Source of the DNA: Telopea speciosissima
Taxonomy: Eukaryota > Streptophyta > Magnoliopsida > Proteales > Proteaceae
Length of the DNA stretch: 64,000 bases
Assembly: GCF_018873765.1 (NCBI RefSeq)
Contig: NC_057924.1
Coordinates: 15,773,001 to 15,837,000, forward strand
Reading direction: 5' to 3'
Positions 43,056-54,880 of the stretch are shown here, piece by piece; within the stretch, counting starts at the first letter, position 1, and every line of letters begins with the position of its first letter. A program made the translations under genes and the position numbers. The notes below the pieces were generated by a model. The model was not told the DNA's origin, ran no database searches, and worked only from the letters and a program-made list of their open reading frames with translations.

Positions 43056-43824
43056 TCCATGAGATTTCGACCTCAACTCAAAATCTCACCTCTCCCACTC
43101 TACTGTGAAGAAAAAACACTTGGAGGTGAGGGTTTTGGTATTTTTTTTCTTTTGACAAATCTCAACTTAACTGAAGATTAAAATTTAGAGATTCAAAATA
43201 GAAACTTCAACATCAAGAGAGAGAGTTGCGTTGCATCTCAAGAACAGTTTTAGGTAAATAAAAAGAAAAGCAAAGCTAGATTCAACAGCAACGTGGTCAT
43301 TCTGATGATCCGGCCTATCACTCGTTGCAGTATTAGCTACTCTCAAATGGTATGACTTGTTACACAGTTGTACTTGTTTAATAAGCTATGCCTCTTTTCA
43401 AGTTTCTAACAATTATTAACAAATCATCAAACGATCACCATGTATAAATATGAATATGATGCCTAATTCGTAAATGGTTTATAGTTTGGTGTTTTTTAAT
43501 TCCTAATTCTTAATTAAGTTGTTTTACACCTCTACTTTGATTATATGTTTTCTAAATATTGTATAAAATAGCCTAGGGTAGAACTCACCCATGCTGTAGA
43601 CTACCAACCTAGAGTCCGAAGTCAAGTACCATTTTGAGTTTGAACTTATAAAAACTAATATTTCCTTTGTGTTTAGAAAGCCTAAAATATGATGTATGTC
43701 AAATTTCAGGACCTAAACCCAACATTAAGTTGAGACAGGGAAAAATACATCAACTCGCCGAGATCTCGATAGAACTCGATTTCGTGGCCTAGTCAAACAA
43801 GGTGTGAAAACAAGACCTAAAACC

Positions 43825-43855
<31 letters not shown>

Positions 43856-44257
43856 AAACAAATGAAATGAAAACGAAACATGAATCTCTCTCGAAACAAT
43901 CGACATGAGAACGAAACATGAAACATAAATCATAGATCAACTAACCTCTCTCGAGACCAGCCGGTAGGACGGACAATCATTCGCCATGAATCTGACCTAG
44001 TTCTTTCCAATTGCCAAGGTTTAGGTATACACACTCATAGTTTAGTACTGTTTGAAACCGGTCCAAGGTGGCACAGTTCTTACTTTTCAAATCAAGGATG
44101 GTGATATACCACGACTCGAACACTGAACTTGAACTGGACCAAACTACATGGCTCTTGATGTTCCACTTATTTTCCGACCAGAACTAAAGTTTGGATATCA
44201 TCTTCTATAATACAAAACCATCCCCGGTTCAAGGTGATATGGACCCCAAAATTAGCA
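43056..44257. other. No gene; low-complexity and old repeat DNA
   Basis: It includes a CT microsatellite at 43831-43855 and fragments of the GAGATCTCGAT/CTCGATTTCG text that also ends the tandem duplication (43758-43790). No coding sequence is seen. Confidence 0.45.
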
Positions 44258-44418
44258 TCCAGATAGAACGCTGTCTGGCCACGTGGCCCGAGCCCTATGC
44301 CCAGACACAGCCCCCTTGAAATGACCCCACCCCTACAAAATTAAAAATCCCCCCAACATCCCCTCATTGGCCAGTGCTTGGGCAGGGGCTACACCACCTG
44401 TCAGCGTTCTTCTTCCCT
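44258..44418. mobile_element. Foldback element
   Basis: AGATAGAACGCTGTCTGGCC..GCCCAGACA faces TGCTTGGGCAGGGGC..CTGTCAGCGTTCTTCTTCCC. It is the same family as 38499-38635 and 53715-53857. Ends are approximate. Confidence 0.6.
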
Positions 44419-44746
44419 ATAATATATTGCAGGGATTATCATTCTCGGATGCTGTTGAGTGAAAACAAACACGAACTTAAAATCCTAGGTGAATCGATTC
44501 TCAAACTTGGTAAACTTGTCACAATAAATCAGTGACTTTTTTCAAGCTTGATGCCATGATCATAACAACATTCAAGGAAAAATATGTATGAATGATCAAG
44601 GCAAAGAAGAAATCTGAATCAATGCAAAGAAGAGAAGTAATGGGCATCAAAACAAGTAAGAGGAACATGACCAGTAGAAAAGAGCCAAATACAGTGTCAA
44701 GTACAACTTCTTACTCCTGACCTCTACCATACAAAACCATCTAAAA

Positions 44747-46900
44747 TCATTCTAAGAAGGTGTCCAGTATATCAGAGTAAATTCCAGCTTCAGAGCTCCT
44801 GTAGTCCACTGGATTAGGCAAATGGTGATCAAGAGAAATGGATGAAGATGATGACCCCATTCTTGCAGGCATAGTGAAGCTCCTCTTGAACTTGTTTTCC
44901 ATCTTCCTGACATTGTTTGAATGGCTTTCCAAGCTCAAGTATTCGCTGGGACTCGAGACACCTGTATTATCACTTCTCCTCCCATGCTGATTCTGTAAAT
45001 ATGAAGTTTCTGAGAGGGCCTTAGACTCATCAGGTTTTCCAGAAAGATTTAAAGCAGAGTTAGAATTCTTACCCCCTAGTACAAGTTGATGATGTTGTTG
45101 GTTTGATTTGTTTCCTAAGCCCTCCGCGCCGAAGAGAAGCTTTGCATCGTCAGTTCGTCCGGTGAGAGCATTGAAGAAGGATAGTCCATTTGGCCATTTT
45201 ATATCAGATTCATGATCAGCCATCATGTTCATGTCCTCCATTTGGGTTTCAGATGAATGTGGAAGGAGAAACATATGGGTTTCATCTTTAGTCTGTGGCA
45301 ATCCAAGTCGAGGAGAGTTTTGGAAATTGGAAGAAGCAACTGCAGAAGTAGCAGAAGGGAGTGACCTTTGGCTCCAATTAAAGATGGGAGCCGGAGGACG
45401 GCTTGGGGCAAGTGATTGCTTTGAAGGAGCAGAAGGGGAAGTATTCCTGTTAGCAGAGAAGAGCTGGGAGAGGTAGTAGCCAGACTGATAACCAAGAGAT
45501 TCAAAGGTATGCCTCATTCTCAGCACAAAGTGCAAGTCTTCTGGTATCTGAGGATAGATATTATATATGTTCCAGTAAATTCCATTATTTCAAGGATTAA
45601 ATGGGTTCCAAAAAAAAAGTAACTTTTTGCAGGAACATTCATGAGGAAAGGGGGAAAATAAGATTTTTCCTATTTTTCTCCTAGATGGAATATAAAATAA
45701 GAGTGAAGGAAACTCACAATCTTGCAGGAACCCAATTGTAGAAGGCCATGGCCAGCTTGAATCACAGCTATAGTCTGTTCAACAAAATGAAAAAGTGAGG
45801 AAAATTAACCAAAATTACCAAAAATATTTAGAAAAAAAAAAAATGTAAGGAACACAAAAGCAAGTAACAGTTGCATGAACAATTCTATTCTTACCTGAAT
45901 GCCTGAGTTAAACTGATCAGTCCATTCTGGAGGAAGCTGCAATGACAGAAAGATAGAATATCATCAATAAATATGATAGCTTTGTCTAAACAATTGCAGA
46001 GGATGAAACCATGTGAGCAAGAAATCATATACAAATTCTAGATTATCTGACTATTAATTTCGTGTGTTATAGTCTGGTACAGATACGTACAGCATCAAAA
46101 GAACTCTGCCAATAGTTTGAGATATTGGGTTCACATTCAGAAGGTTCTTTGAAAACCCATTTATGACATTTATCAGAAGCGACCTTTCCCATCAACCTGG
46201 TAAAACCATTCAGGCAATCAAATCACAGACAAATTAGATCAATTCTAGTTGTTTCTCTCTTTATTGTAAATTCATAAAGGGGAATATACAGAAATTACAG
46301 AAAAATAAATAAAATAAAATAAAAAACACCTACCCAGTACCCACCCTTCTCCATAATTATACAACTGAATGGACATTTTGCTGAAAGCTTTCCTGACTGG
46401 ATCTTCCCCATCTATATCTTCCAGACACTCTGCAACTCTTCCCCGGCAAAATCCATCTTCCCACATCAACATCCTGCACAAGAACAAAACCCATTTATCA
46501 AACAAAACTAATCTCTATCTGGGTATCAATATCCATGTCTTTTATCATCCTCTGCTTTTCAGAAAGCCAAAGAGTAAAGAAAAAGCGTACTCACAAGCTG
46601 CCGTTATCGTCCCCAACCTTGCAACCATTACCACCTCTACTTCTCCTAAAATCAAGAGAGAAACCCATTTGAAGTAAGGGAACCAAAAATGGAAGGATTA
46701 CAAGTACAAAATTTAGTCAAGTCAGAAGAAGGGGGGAAAAAAAAAGCAGACAGAGGGTTGTTTACATACGGGCGAGGTCGAATGGTCCAGAAGACGGAGT
46801 AAGTCCAGTCTGAATTGAGACAGACACTCCTGAGGGCCTCGTGAAGGGCCATCATCCCAACCGCTTCTTTGCTCCTATCTGATGCTCCTGAGCCCACCAT
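44747..46900 (-). CDS. RSS3-like bHLH-MYC_N domain protein, seven exons
   Basis: Exons (minus): 46900-46770, 46645-46595, 46473-46345, 46196-46091, 45936-45895, 45774-45718, 45547-44747. All junctions are GT-AG and phases close to 438 residues. It starts MVGSGASDRSKEAVGMMALH with SDWTYSVFWTIRPRP. Exon 3 gives MLMWEDGFCRGRVAECLEDI and exon 4 MGKVASDKCHKWVFKEP. Exons 5-6 give LPPEWTDQFNSGIQ and TIAVIQAGHGLLQLGSCKI. This is the N-terminal MYC/MYB-interaction domain of the RICE SALT SENSITIVE 3 (RSS3) and LHW-like group; no basic helix-loop-helix follows. In rice RSS3 links JAZ repressors to bHLH factors in the nucleus. The last exon encodes a Ser/Asn-rich tail ending GIYSDILDTFLE. The role here is inferred from family. 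Confidence 0.9.
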
Positions 46901-47350
46901 CTCTTTTTTTGATCTCTTTCACTACACAATAACCCCTTTTCTGCTCACTCTCTTTCTCTTTATCTGCCAATACAAACAATATATATAAATATGTGAATTT
47001 CTCTAACCGAGCTTTTTTATCTTCTTTAGAAACTCCACTATCCCTAGCAATGGAGAAGACCCTTTCTGCATCTCCCACTCTCTTTCTCTTTCTCTTTATG
47101 TTACTGTGTCTTAAATCTTAACCACCTCTCCTTTTGTATTTCTCACTAGTAATCAGGTTTGGTAATCACAGATGGGGAGAAGGTAAAAGGGTTTATGTAA
47201 GAGAACAGAGAGTGAGTGAGGAGATAAGCGTGCGTGCGTGCGTGCGTGTGTGTGTGGGTGTGTGAAAGAAAGGTGATGCTTCTGCTGTTTGTATTTAACC
47301 ATAAAAAGTAATCACTGGGGACAGCTTTATCCTCTCTTTCTTGCAAAGCA
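46901..47350 (-). promoter_or_regulatory. Leader and promoter region of the RSS3-like gene
   Basis: It contains pyrimidine-rich leader DNA, a GTGC/GTGT microsatellite at about 47229-47262 and an AT word, GGTTAAATACAAAC (minus strand, about 47301-47288), that could serve as TATA. The exact transcription start is unknown. Confidence 0.4.
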
Positions 47351-48928
47351 CTGTGAGGAACTGACTGAGAAGAGTAAGAGATAAAAGAAAGACTATTTTT
47401 TTTTTGTTGTTCTAATGATCAAATTACGGTCATACCCTTTTTAGTTTTGATACAGGTTTTAGTCTGGCTGGTTTAGGCTTAATGAGTTGCTGCTTGAGCC
47501 TGCTTCCATTGCTTCTATTTGTAAACAAAGTACAAATGGATGGTACATTTAAAGCTAAGAGAGAATCAGGTTATAACTCTTGAAAAGGCAAATTCTTTAC
47601 TCTTTCTTAAGAAGAGATAAATGTTTAGGATTATCATTTGCCAAAAGGTCACTATGTTGGCATGCTTCCATGTATGGATGGCAATGAGTTGGGTTTGAAA
47701 TATGGGTTTTGGACCTTTTGGTTCCCAACTTGACTTGTGAATAGGGTGAAGGAAGGGATTGATTGTTTAGATTAAAATAAGGTTGGGAGATAAAAAGTGT
47801 AAGAATCACAATATCACTTTATTAAAAAAAAAATTAGGGGGGGGGGGGATCTATATGCTGCCTGAATGCATTAACATCTCCCACGTTAAATCAATGAGTG
47901 CATGAGTGGAAAGGCTCACAATTCATATATAAAGGGGTCTACATGGTCTAGGGAGGAGAAAGAGTGTGATCGAAAAGGCATATATTACTAGCAATGAGAA
48001 CATCATTTCCTCATAACAAAAATGGATTTGAATGAATGTAATAATTTATATGACATACTTAGGGGATAGATGAACTCCAAGGCCCACTATTCATATGTCA
48101 AGTTTCAATCAAAATAGAATAAATCAAATGACAACAAATGAATCTTTTTTAAAAACAAATGGACAGTTAAATATATAAGTTTGAAATTTAACATGTACCA
48201 AATCTAGATCATTTTTTAAGGTATCCATACAGTTGAAATTTTCACATGGCAAAACTTGATAGTAAACTAAAAATACCCCCTAGTCTTGTCAAATCAAAAA
48301 AAAAAGCAAAAAAACATTTACATTGTTTAATCCTGGATTACTGAAATGTTATTGTCATTCCTATACTAAAAAGAGAATTAATATTATAAAGAGAAAAAAA
48401 GGGTTTTCAACTTAATGGTTACTTGTCAAATCCCAACTCTTTGCCAAGGACTGAACCTTAAAAAAAATGTGGTGGTGGTGTTAGGCTAGTCCCTAGTACT
48501 ATGTGTGATAGTGCTTACCTTACCAAAGGTTGGAACCAAGCACTATGGTTCCATTTGGGGGATTGCTTAATGTCAAAAATTGGCATGTTTCTATTGATGA
48601 TAAAGTATATGAGCCCCAACTCATTTTCTTCTTATTCCTTTTAGGAAAAAAAATTTCTTAGCCTTCCACTATCTCTCAGACCTCATGTGCAATTTAAACA
48701 TTTGATAACTAGGGAAGTGGTTGGGATTACCATATATCAAATTATAAACTTAAATTTTGGTTTACATGTTCATAAAATTTGGACCTCATCTAAGTTGCCA
48801 TGTTGTGAGTATATTTGAGTTGCCTAGAAAAGCTTTCGAGGTGAGCCATTAAAAGAAATTCTCTTTTAGATATGGACAAACATCTTACTCACATATAATG
48901 ATATCTCCGATGCCAAATCAATGGACGC
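47351..48928. other. No gene seen
   Basis: AT-rich DNA with T and A runs and a run of twelve G at 47837-47848. No repeat ends or coding motifs were recognised. Confidence 0.4.
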
Positions 48929-49691
48929 TGTTGCGTGTGAAAATCTTCGATGCTTGGTTCGCCCACGGATGAGCCTGCAAAAACCAAGTGATGAGCACAA
49001 GAGAGCCGCTGTGGCTCCGGCCTAGGACTCTCTGATGCTAAAGTTAGATCACCAGTGCAATAGCGTAACTGCGTAGTGAAAAGCCAGATGAGGAGTGGTG
49101 CTCCATACCTGGGTATTTATAGAGTGAGGATGAGATGAAGCGGTTGGGAGAGTCCTCGTATGGTAGGAGTCCTTCTTTTAGAAGGCTCTCTCGCGTGGAG
49201 CGGAGTGGAGAACTATTTTCGAGGTTGGGCTCTTATTAAGGTAAGAGTCCATGTAGAGTGTGGCTTCGTATCGCGCTGGGATCGTGACTCGACTCTTATC
49301 CCGTGATTCTCGAGATGTGCTGACGTGGCCCCGCGATCCCCGGTGGGGCGCTATGGTAGCTTCCGTGTAGGAGGGCTCGGCCTGGGAGGTCGGCCTAGTC
49401 GGTCGGCCTTGGCAATCACCTCGGCCTGTGAGGTCGGCCTTGGTAGTCACCTCGGCCAGGGAGGTCGGCCCAAGAGGTTGGTCTCGGCAGTCAGCTCGGC
49501 CAGGGGTTTGTGGCTGACCTGTGTGAGCTCGGCCTCAGCCACCGGCTAGCTTGCGCGAGTCTGGCTCTGTCAGGTGACTTATCGGAGATGGGGTTGGCCC
49601 TGTTTCCTGCTCTACTCAAATCGGTTCTCTGACTGAGGTCAGATCGGCCATGTGGCAGCCTCTGATAGGTGGGGTGTTTTATGCCTCATCA
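48929..49691 (-). mobile_element. Solo LTR with perfect 5-bp target duplication
   Basis: On the minus strand it starts TGATGAGGCATAAAACACCC at 49691 and ends CACACGCAACA at 48929. GACGC flanks it on both sides (48924-48928 and 49692-49696). CTATAAATA (minus, 49122-49114) is its TATA box. Upstream of that, in U3, AGGTCGGCC-type words repeat several times (about 49388-49500). No internal retroelement region is attached, so it arose by recombination between two LTRs. A fragment of the same family lies at 28330-28442. Confidence 0.9.
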
Positions 49692-49924
49692 GACGCACAG
49701 GAGGGTGTCTCACGATTTGTTTATTGAAAGACTCGATCACATGATTAAGGAGGAGAGACTGTGTTAAGAGAAGAAAGTGTGAGAGATTATACATCTTCAT
49801 TTGTCTACAACTGAAATGTTGTTAGGAATGGTCATTCAAATGTTAATTCTTGACATATTTAATACACTAAGTGGAACCATAAGAAATGTGTACTATTTAC
49901 AAACAAATATAGATATGAAAGTAG

Positions 49925-50109
49925 AATTTTTCTCCTCTCAGGTTCCCTACCCGGTCAGGTTCGTAGGTTCCTCTCATAGGGAGGGCAAAAATGATGACCT
50001 CACCCCACCCGGGTAGTGTGTTTGGGCAGGGGGTGAGATCGTCATTTTCGGCCCCTACGAGAGGAACCTACGAACTTGACCGGGCAGGAAAGCTGAGAGG
50101 AGTTAAGTC
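49925..50109. mobile_element. Mutator-type foldback, relative of 41521-41816
   Basis: CTCTCAGGTTCCCTACCCGG pairs with CCGGGCAGGAAAGCTGAGAG, and inside CGTAGGTTCCTCTC pairs with GAGAGGAACCTACG. The flanks share TATGAAAGTAG (49914-49924 and 50110-50120), an 11-bp match containing the expected 9-bp duplication. The word text and end type match the 41.5-kb element. Confidence 0.88.
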
Positions 50110-50120
50110 TATGAAAGTAG

Positions 50121-50814
50121 GGGAGAGGTAAGGCTGCGTACATCATGACTTAGAATGCATACCAAACACTGCCTAGACTGGCCTTGATTAGTTGATATTT
50201 AAGATCAGCTTGACCTACATAATCGAAAGGGATTGTAGCTGTAAATTAACAACAAATTAGTATCAATACTATCAACTTACTTGAGTCTTTGATGAGAAAG
50301 ATTGAGGAGAATTAGGGAAACTTAAAAAAATGGCACAGAATCTTTACTGGTCAAAAGATGATGATGTCTCTGAGAATAGATTTGGTTAGTTCATTAATCA
50401 AAGTTAAAAAATAGGACTATGGCAGCATTGTTGTGTCACTTTCGAAGAGGCCAAAGAGAATGGGGGCATTGTAGTATTTACAGATATTGTAAATTATAAA
50501 AGTAATAGTAGAAAGCAACCAAACCAAGCAAGGAAACAGAGCAAAGGTGTGGACTGTAGAAGTCAAGCCTTGAAGGGTATTGAGGGACTAAGTCACGTGC
50601 GCACGTGACGTGACAGTGGGGCGGTGCATCGTTAGGCATAAAGAAAAGGAAGGGGACTGGTGAGGGATTTGAATGCGAGACATTAAAGAAAAGGGTAAAG
50701 AGACGTATAGACTATAGAGAAGACTGAAGACCAAATAAAGAAGACTGAAGAGGAAGGGTTGATGAACTCATCAATGATCAACCCAACTCTTTAATGGATG
50801 GATATATATTGAAA
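50121..50814. other. No gene seen
   Basis: AT-rich DNA. A short palindromic block, GTCACGTGCGCACGTGAC, lies at about 50592-50609; it contains two CACGTG-like cores and may be a chance site. Confidence 0.4.
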
Positions 50815-50940
50815 AAGATCTCTAGCTACTTGGTGGTGTTTCCTACGCCCTCTCACAAGACACTATGAAATGACACCTTATTCCCTTGGGTGGAGATACC
50901 CAGGCGTGCTCTCCCATTGGCTCAGATGCTTGTTAGAGAT
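50815..50940. repeat. Repeat family A, copy 2 (truncated)
   Basis: AAGATCTCTAGCTACTTGGT, TTTCCTACGCCCTCTCAC and GTGCTCTCCCATTGGCTC match the element at 29697-29856, but the inverted right end is absent and the foldback at 50950 follows directly. Confidence 0.6.
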
Positions 50941-50949
50941 ATATGATAA

Positions 50950-51121
50950 GAGAAGTAGTTTTTTGTCCGAGAGTGTGGCCTACGCCAACACTTCCATGCA
51001 TGTGTCTATCTATCTCCTCCTCAAAACAAGGGGCAAGGAAGTATTTTCATATGGAGAGGAGAGAGATATATTCATGGAAATGCTGACGTAGGTCACACTC
51101 CTAGACAGAGTCCTCTTTCTC
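50950..51121. mobile_element. Mutator-type foldback, GTGTGGCCTACG family
   Basis: It is flanked by the perfect 9-bp duplication ATATGATAA (50941-50949 and 51122-51130). The ends GAGAAGTAG...GAGAGTGTGGCCTACG and CGTAGGTCACACTCCTAGAC...CTTTCTC are inverted. Partial relatives lie at 22930-23035, 27335-27480, 52555-52610 and 61095-61190. Confidence 0.88.
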
Positions 51122-51217
51122 ATATGATAAATATGAGAATTGAGAAAGAGGGGAAAGGATTATTTTGAAGTTGGGAAAAGTTCCTCTAAACAGGCTGTTT
51201 GAAAAGGAATCTCCAAG

Positions 51218-52483
51218 CATAGTTAGTAAGTTTGGGTACGACAATAATATAGGAACAGATACGTACAACAATTAATCGGCCTAAATGGAAATAATATGTT
51301 TTCAAAAATTCCGGCGCAATAAAATGCATATGGCATTGATACGGTACGTGTTTAATATGTGTATTAATACGGTTGCTTTGTAAAAGTATGGGAGCAAAAG
51401 TAAGGGTTTATCCTAATAAAAATCAAGGAGCAAACTGATTTTTTTGCCACTAAATTCTAATCTCGCATGCCTTCATAAACACTTAAAACCAATATGGCTT
51501 TCCAATTTGAAATCATTTCTCATGAAAACTTAAAACCAATATGGCCACCAAAACCATTAAGCAGTTGCACCACCCAACCATTTATAATCAATAAAAGAAG
51601 AAGACATTAACATAGAATTGTATTACCCTAATAAAATACAGAAACATACCAATTTGGATAGAGAGAACGACAACAAAATCAAAATACAACACAGAAAGCA
51701 TGCATAGCCATGTCAAATCCAAAATTAAAAACAAGAACAACTATTCTTAGAGTTTGATTAAGAGAAGACGAAAAAGAGGGACAAATTCAATCAACCCCCC
51801 CCCCCCCCCAAAAAAAATCCATCTCCCAAAAGAAATAGAATTCAGTGATTCTTTCAAGTATTTCAGCTTTGATGAGTCCAAGTTCCAGACTAACATAAAC
51901 CCTAAGTAGAGAATCGAGAAAATAATAAGGTCACAAGCAACAAAGCAAAAAAAATACCAATTGAAGAAAAAGAAGAAAGGGATAAACCTGCACCATGAAT
52001 CGAAAACAACTAACACAAATAAACAAAAAAAACCTAGTTCGTGAAGAATTGCAAATCTATATAAATCTTATCAACACAAACACAGATAGGGAAAGAGAGA
52101 GAGAGAGAGAAAGAGACAGAAAGAAAGAAGGATGAAAGACACCTGGATTTGATGGATATGAACTAGAACTAGAGTCTTCGAGGTTGATCAAAGAACCATA
52201 GTGCCCACCTGCTTGGGGTTTTTACGTTTTAGGTTTGCTAGAATGAGAGTCTTCCGGTTTCAAGTTTGGGGGTTTTCTCACTAGCTTTTGGGCTTTTAGG
52301 TTTTAGGTTTTAGTTTTTTATTTTGTTTAATAAAACTCATAAATATGTATTAATACGGAAATTAATATGGTGTTTCTTTAGAGTCGCATATAAAATTATA
52401 CTACCTGATAGAATATGGTAAGAGTTGGATTATTGATTCATACGGTCGTATACGACAATTAATACGCAAACTTACTAACTATG
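51218..52483. mobile_element. hAT-type element with CATAGTTAG ends
   Basis: It starts CATAGTTAGTAAGTTTGGGT and ends ACGCAAACTTACTAACTATG (inverted). The flanks TCTCCAAG (51210-51217) and TCTCCAAC (52484-52491) match at 7 of 8. At 1266 bp it is the longest of this group, but I see no transposase. It holds a run of 15 C (51795-51809), a GA repeat near 52100 and TTTTAGG repeats near 52300. Repeated TTAATACGG words lie near both ends. Confidence 0.82.
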
Positions 52484-52818
52484 TCTCCAACCATACCATT
52501 TCATTTTTGGGTGATAATTTTGATAGTTGGATATTTAAAGATTGGGAAGTAGTTTTCTGTCTAGAGTGTTGGCGTAGGCCACACTCCCAGACGGAGTTCT
52601 TTTTCCCTTAATGAATAGTCTTTTTTTTAGATAGGTATGGGGGAGGAATGAAGATGAAATGAGTGAAAGACCTCTTGGCAAGGTGGGCTTATATGCTCGA
52701 CACTTCTACCAACTGCACTAGGCAGTTGCTGTCAATTTAAAGAGTAGCATCAATCGGCATTTGTCAAAAAAAAAAAAAATTTTGTTGCCAAAGTTCAGCA
52801 AAATCGATATTATAAATA

Positions 52819-52983
52819 GAGTAAGAGATCGTTATTTGGTCATGTAGCCCCTGCAGTAGCGCGGGGACCAATGAGAGTGAGCATACAAGTGAGATTTTTT
52901 ATTTCAGGAGAGACTGGGTGGTAATTTTGCACACTCTTGTGTCTTGATACAGGAACCTCGCGACCAAGCAGCGTTGTTTTTAC
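52819..52983. mobile_element. Mutator-type foldback with GGTCATG text
   Basis: GATCGTTATTTGGTCATGTAG faces CGCGACCAAGCAGCGTTG. The flanks TTATAAATA (52810-52818) and TTATAAAAA (52984-52992) match at 8 of 9. Confidence 0.7.
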
Positions 52984-53283
52984 CTTATAAAAAATAAGGA
53001 TGTACAAAGATAATGTCAGGGCATTTTTTTATGGGAAAAAGAAATGTTATTAAAGAAACTGAACAACATTACATAAGGTTAGGTTTGATATAGTGCTGAT
53101 AATCAAACAAGGTAAAAGGGATACTAGTGAAGTTGGAAGTAACTTCTGCTAACTCTAAGAAAGGTCCGAGAAGGTTCCATGGTATTTTAATATAGTTTGT
53201 AGAGGTAAAATATTCACAAAGATCTCTATTACAAAACCACACTTGATTGATTGGAATTTCAATCAATAAATGTTTTATAGTAT

Positions 53284-53489
53284 AACCTAAAACAAGGTCG
53301 GGTCTGGTCAGGCGGGCCAGGCATAGCCTGAGGCCTCAACCTTGGCCCAACCAGACCCGACCCTGACTCAAGGCCAAAAATTTCCAGCCCAGACTCACCC
53401 TCAGGGCCAAATATCTCAGCCCAGACCCTGTTCGGGCTCAGGGCAGGCCAGGGTGGGTTCGAGCCGACAGGGCCAAACTTACACCACTA
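53284..53489. mobile_element. Deleted relative of the hAT-type element at 36575-37252
   Basis: The text GGCGGGCCAGGCATAGCC to GAGCCGACAGGGCCAAACTT and the end TTACACCACTA match the last 210 bp of that element. The left TAGGGGTG end is missing. Confidence 0.65.
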
Positions 53490-53714
53490 GTTACTGGGCA
53501 CTCTCCCACTATCTTGGATTTTTCAAAATTTATATTTAGCCGCTTGAAAATTTATGAAACTTCACAAATGAGAAGAGTACCCTGAAGTCTTACTGTCAGC
53601 AGATTTTGGATCCCACATTGTCTACTCCATGACAGATATTTTTTTCCAAACTGCCCGTCTAGATAACCTGACTTTCCCCTAAAAGTTTTTAAAATCTTGT
53701 GAAAAAAGATCTAA

Positions 53715-53857
53715 GCCAAATGTTCTCTGTGTCGGGGGTGCATGATGCGCCCAAACACATGGGATTGGCAAAATGATCGCCCTCCCCCCCCCCCCCTTGA
53801 ATAGGCACTCCATGTGTTTGGGCGTAGCCTGCACTCCCAGGCAGGGAACAATCCCCC
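53715..53857. mobile_element. Mutator-type foldback
   Basis: TGTTCTCTGTGTCGGGGGTG..TGCGCCCAAACACATGG pairs with CCATGTGTTTGGGCG..TGCACTCCCAGGCAGGGAACA. AAAGATCTAA flanks it on both sides (53705-53714 and 53858-53867), a 9-10-bp duplication. The loop holds a run of 13 C. Confidence 0.85.
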
Positions 53858-53867
53858 AAAGATCTAA

Positions 53868-54880
53868 CAAGTGGCATAGAGAAACTCATCAATAAGGTGT
53901 GACAAAACAGTTTTATATATGAAAAGTAAAGAAGTCATTTCATGTGAAGACCAGAGAGATTGACATGAGGTGCTAGCGTACCCTACCTCAACTCAAAGAA
54001 CTTATTTAACTTATTTTAGAAGAAGGGGGAAATGAATGATGCACATGAATGCACAAAATTATTATCTCGCTCTTCATAAAATAAAAAATTCCATCCATAT
54101 TAATACCCATGCATACACTCTCATTAGCCCTCACACGACATATAGGGTTACATGACCATACAGCTTTCTCTTTCCTAAAAGAAAAAAGACAAAAACATAT
54201 AAATTCTTTTCCAAACTGCCTGCTTGGAGAACCTCTCGATGCTCTTCCCCTAAAAGTCTTTAAAAGACTTAATTAAAGGAGGAAGAGACTGCTAGGGAGT
54301 AAAGGAAGGACGAAGATGGAGGGAGATGTGCAAGAATTGCGGGGCAATGCGCCCCCAGCGCACGACATCTTCCGCAAAATAAAACATTTAATCAAATTTA
54401 AGGTCGACGTCGTCATCATAAACATCTATCATTCAATTTCCATGCGTTGGTCCTTTATTCTTTCTCTTCGATCTTCCTTCTTATACGAAAGAATATTTGG
54501 ATCACAAACAATATCTCCTCCTCTTCCTCCTCCTCCGCATTGACCGCCCTAAAGCCTTGCGCCCTTGCCTCGGTTCTCTTCACCCTAAAAGTCCCTTTCT
54601 ATCTATATAGACATATCTAAGTGGGTCCAGGCTGGTCTCTTTAATTCTTTTCTCCATAACACTAGCCCTAGTCCCAACCTAACCTTTTTTGTCCCCCTCC
54701 TACATCAAAGATCAAACCATACTCGGTTTCTGTTTCTTGAGAATCAAGTCATTTGCTCCTTTTTTTGGACTTTTATATGTAAGAATTTTTGGATGAAATG
54801 GAGTCACTCAAATTTGATATTGTTTGACAGGTATGGCTTTGGGTTAACTGTTTAAAGCTGTTTAATGTTTTGCAAGAGGT
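53868..54880. other. No supported gene
   Basis: A 75-codon open frame at 54316-54543 begins after a purine-rich stretch but resembles nothing known, and its C-terminal half is CT-rich translation. The rest is AT-rich intergenic DNA. Confidence 0.4.

Noticed and set aside
49178..49549. Open frames on both strands in the solo LTR
   Set aside because: They result from the GC-rich repeat block in U3, not from a gene.
50592..50609. Palindrome with CACGTG-like cores as a regulatory site
   Set aside because: It is isolated in gene-free DNA and may be chance.
54316..54543. 75-codon frame starting MEGDVQELRG
   Set aside because: No known family, and half of it is low complexity. Kept only as a note in the gap entry.
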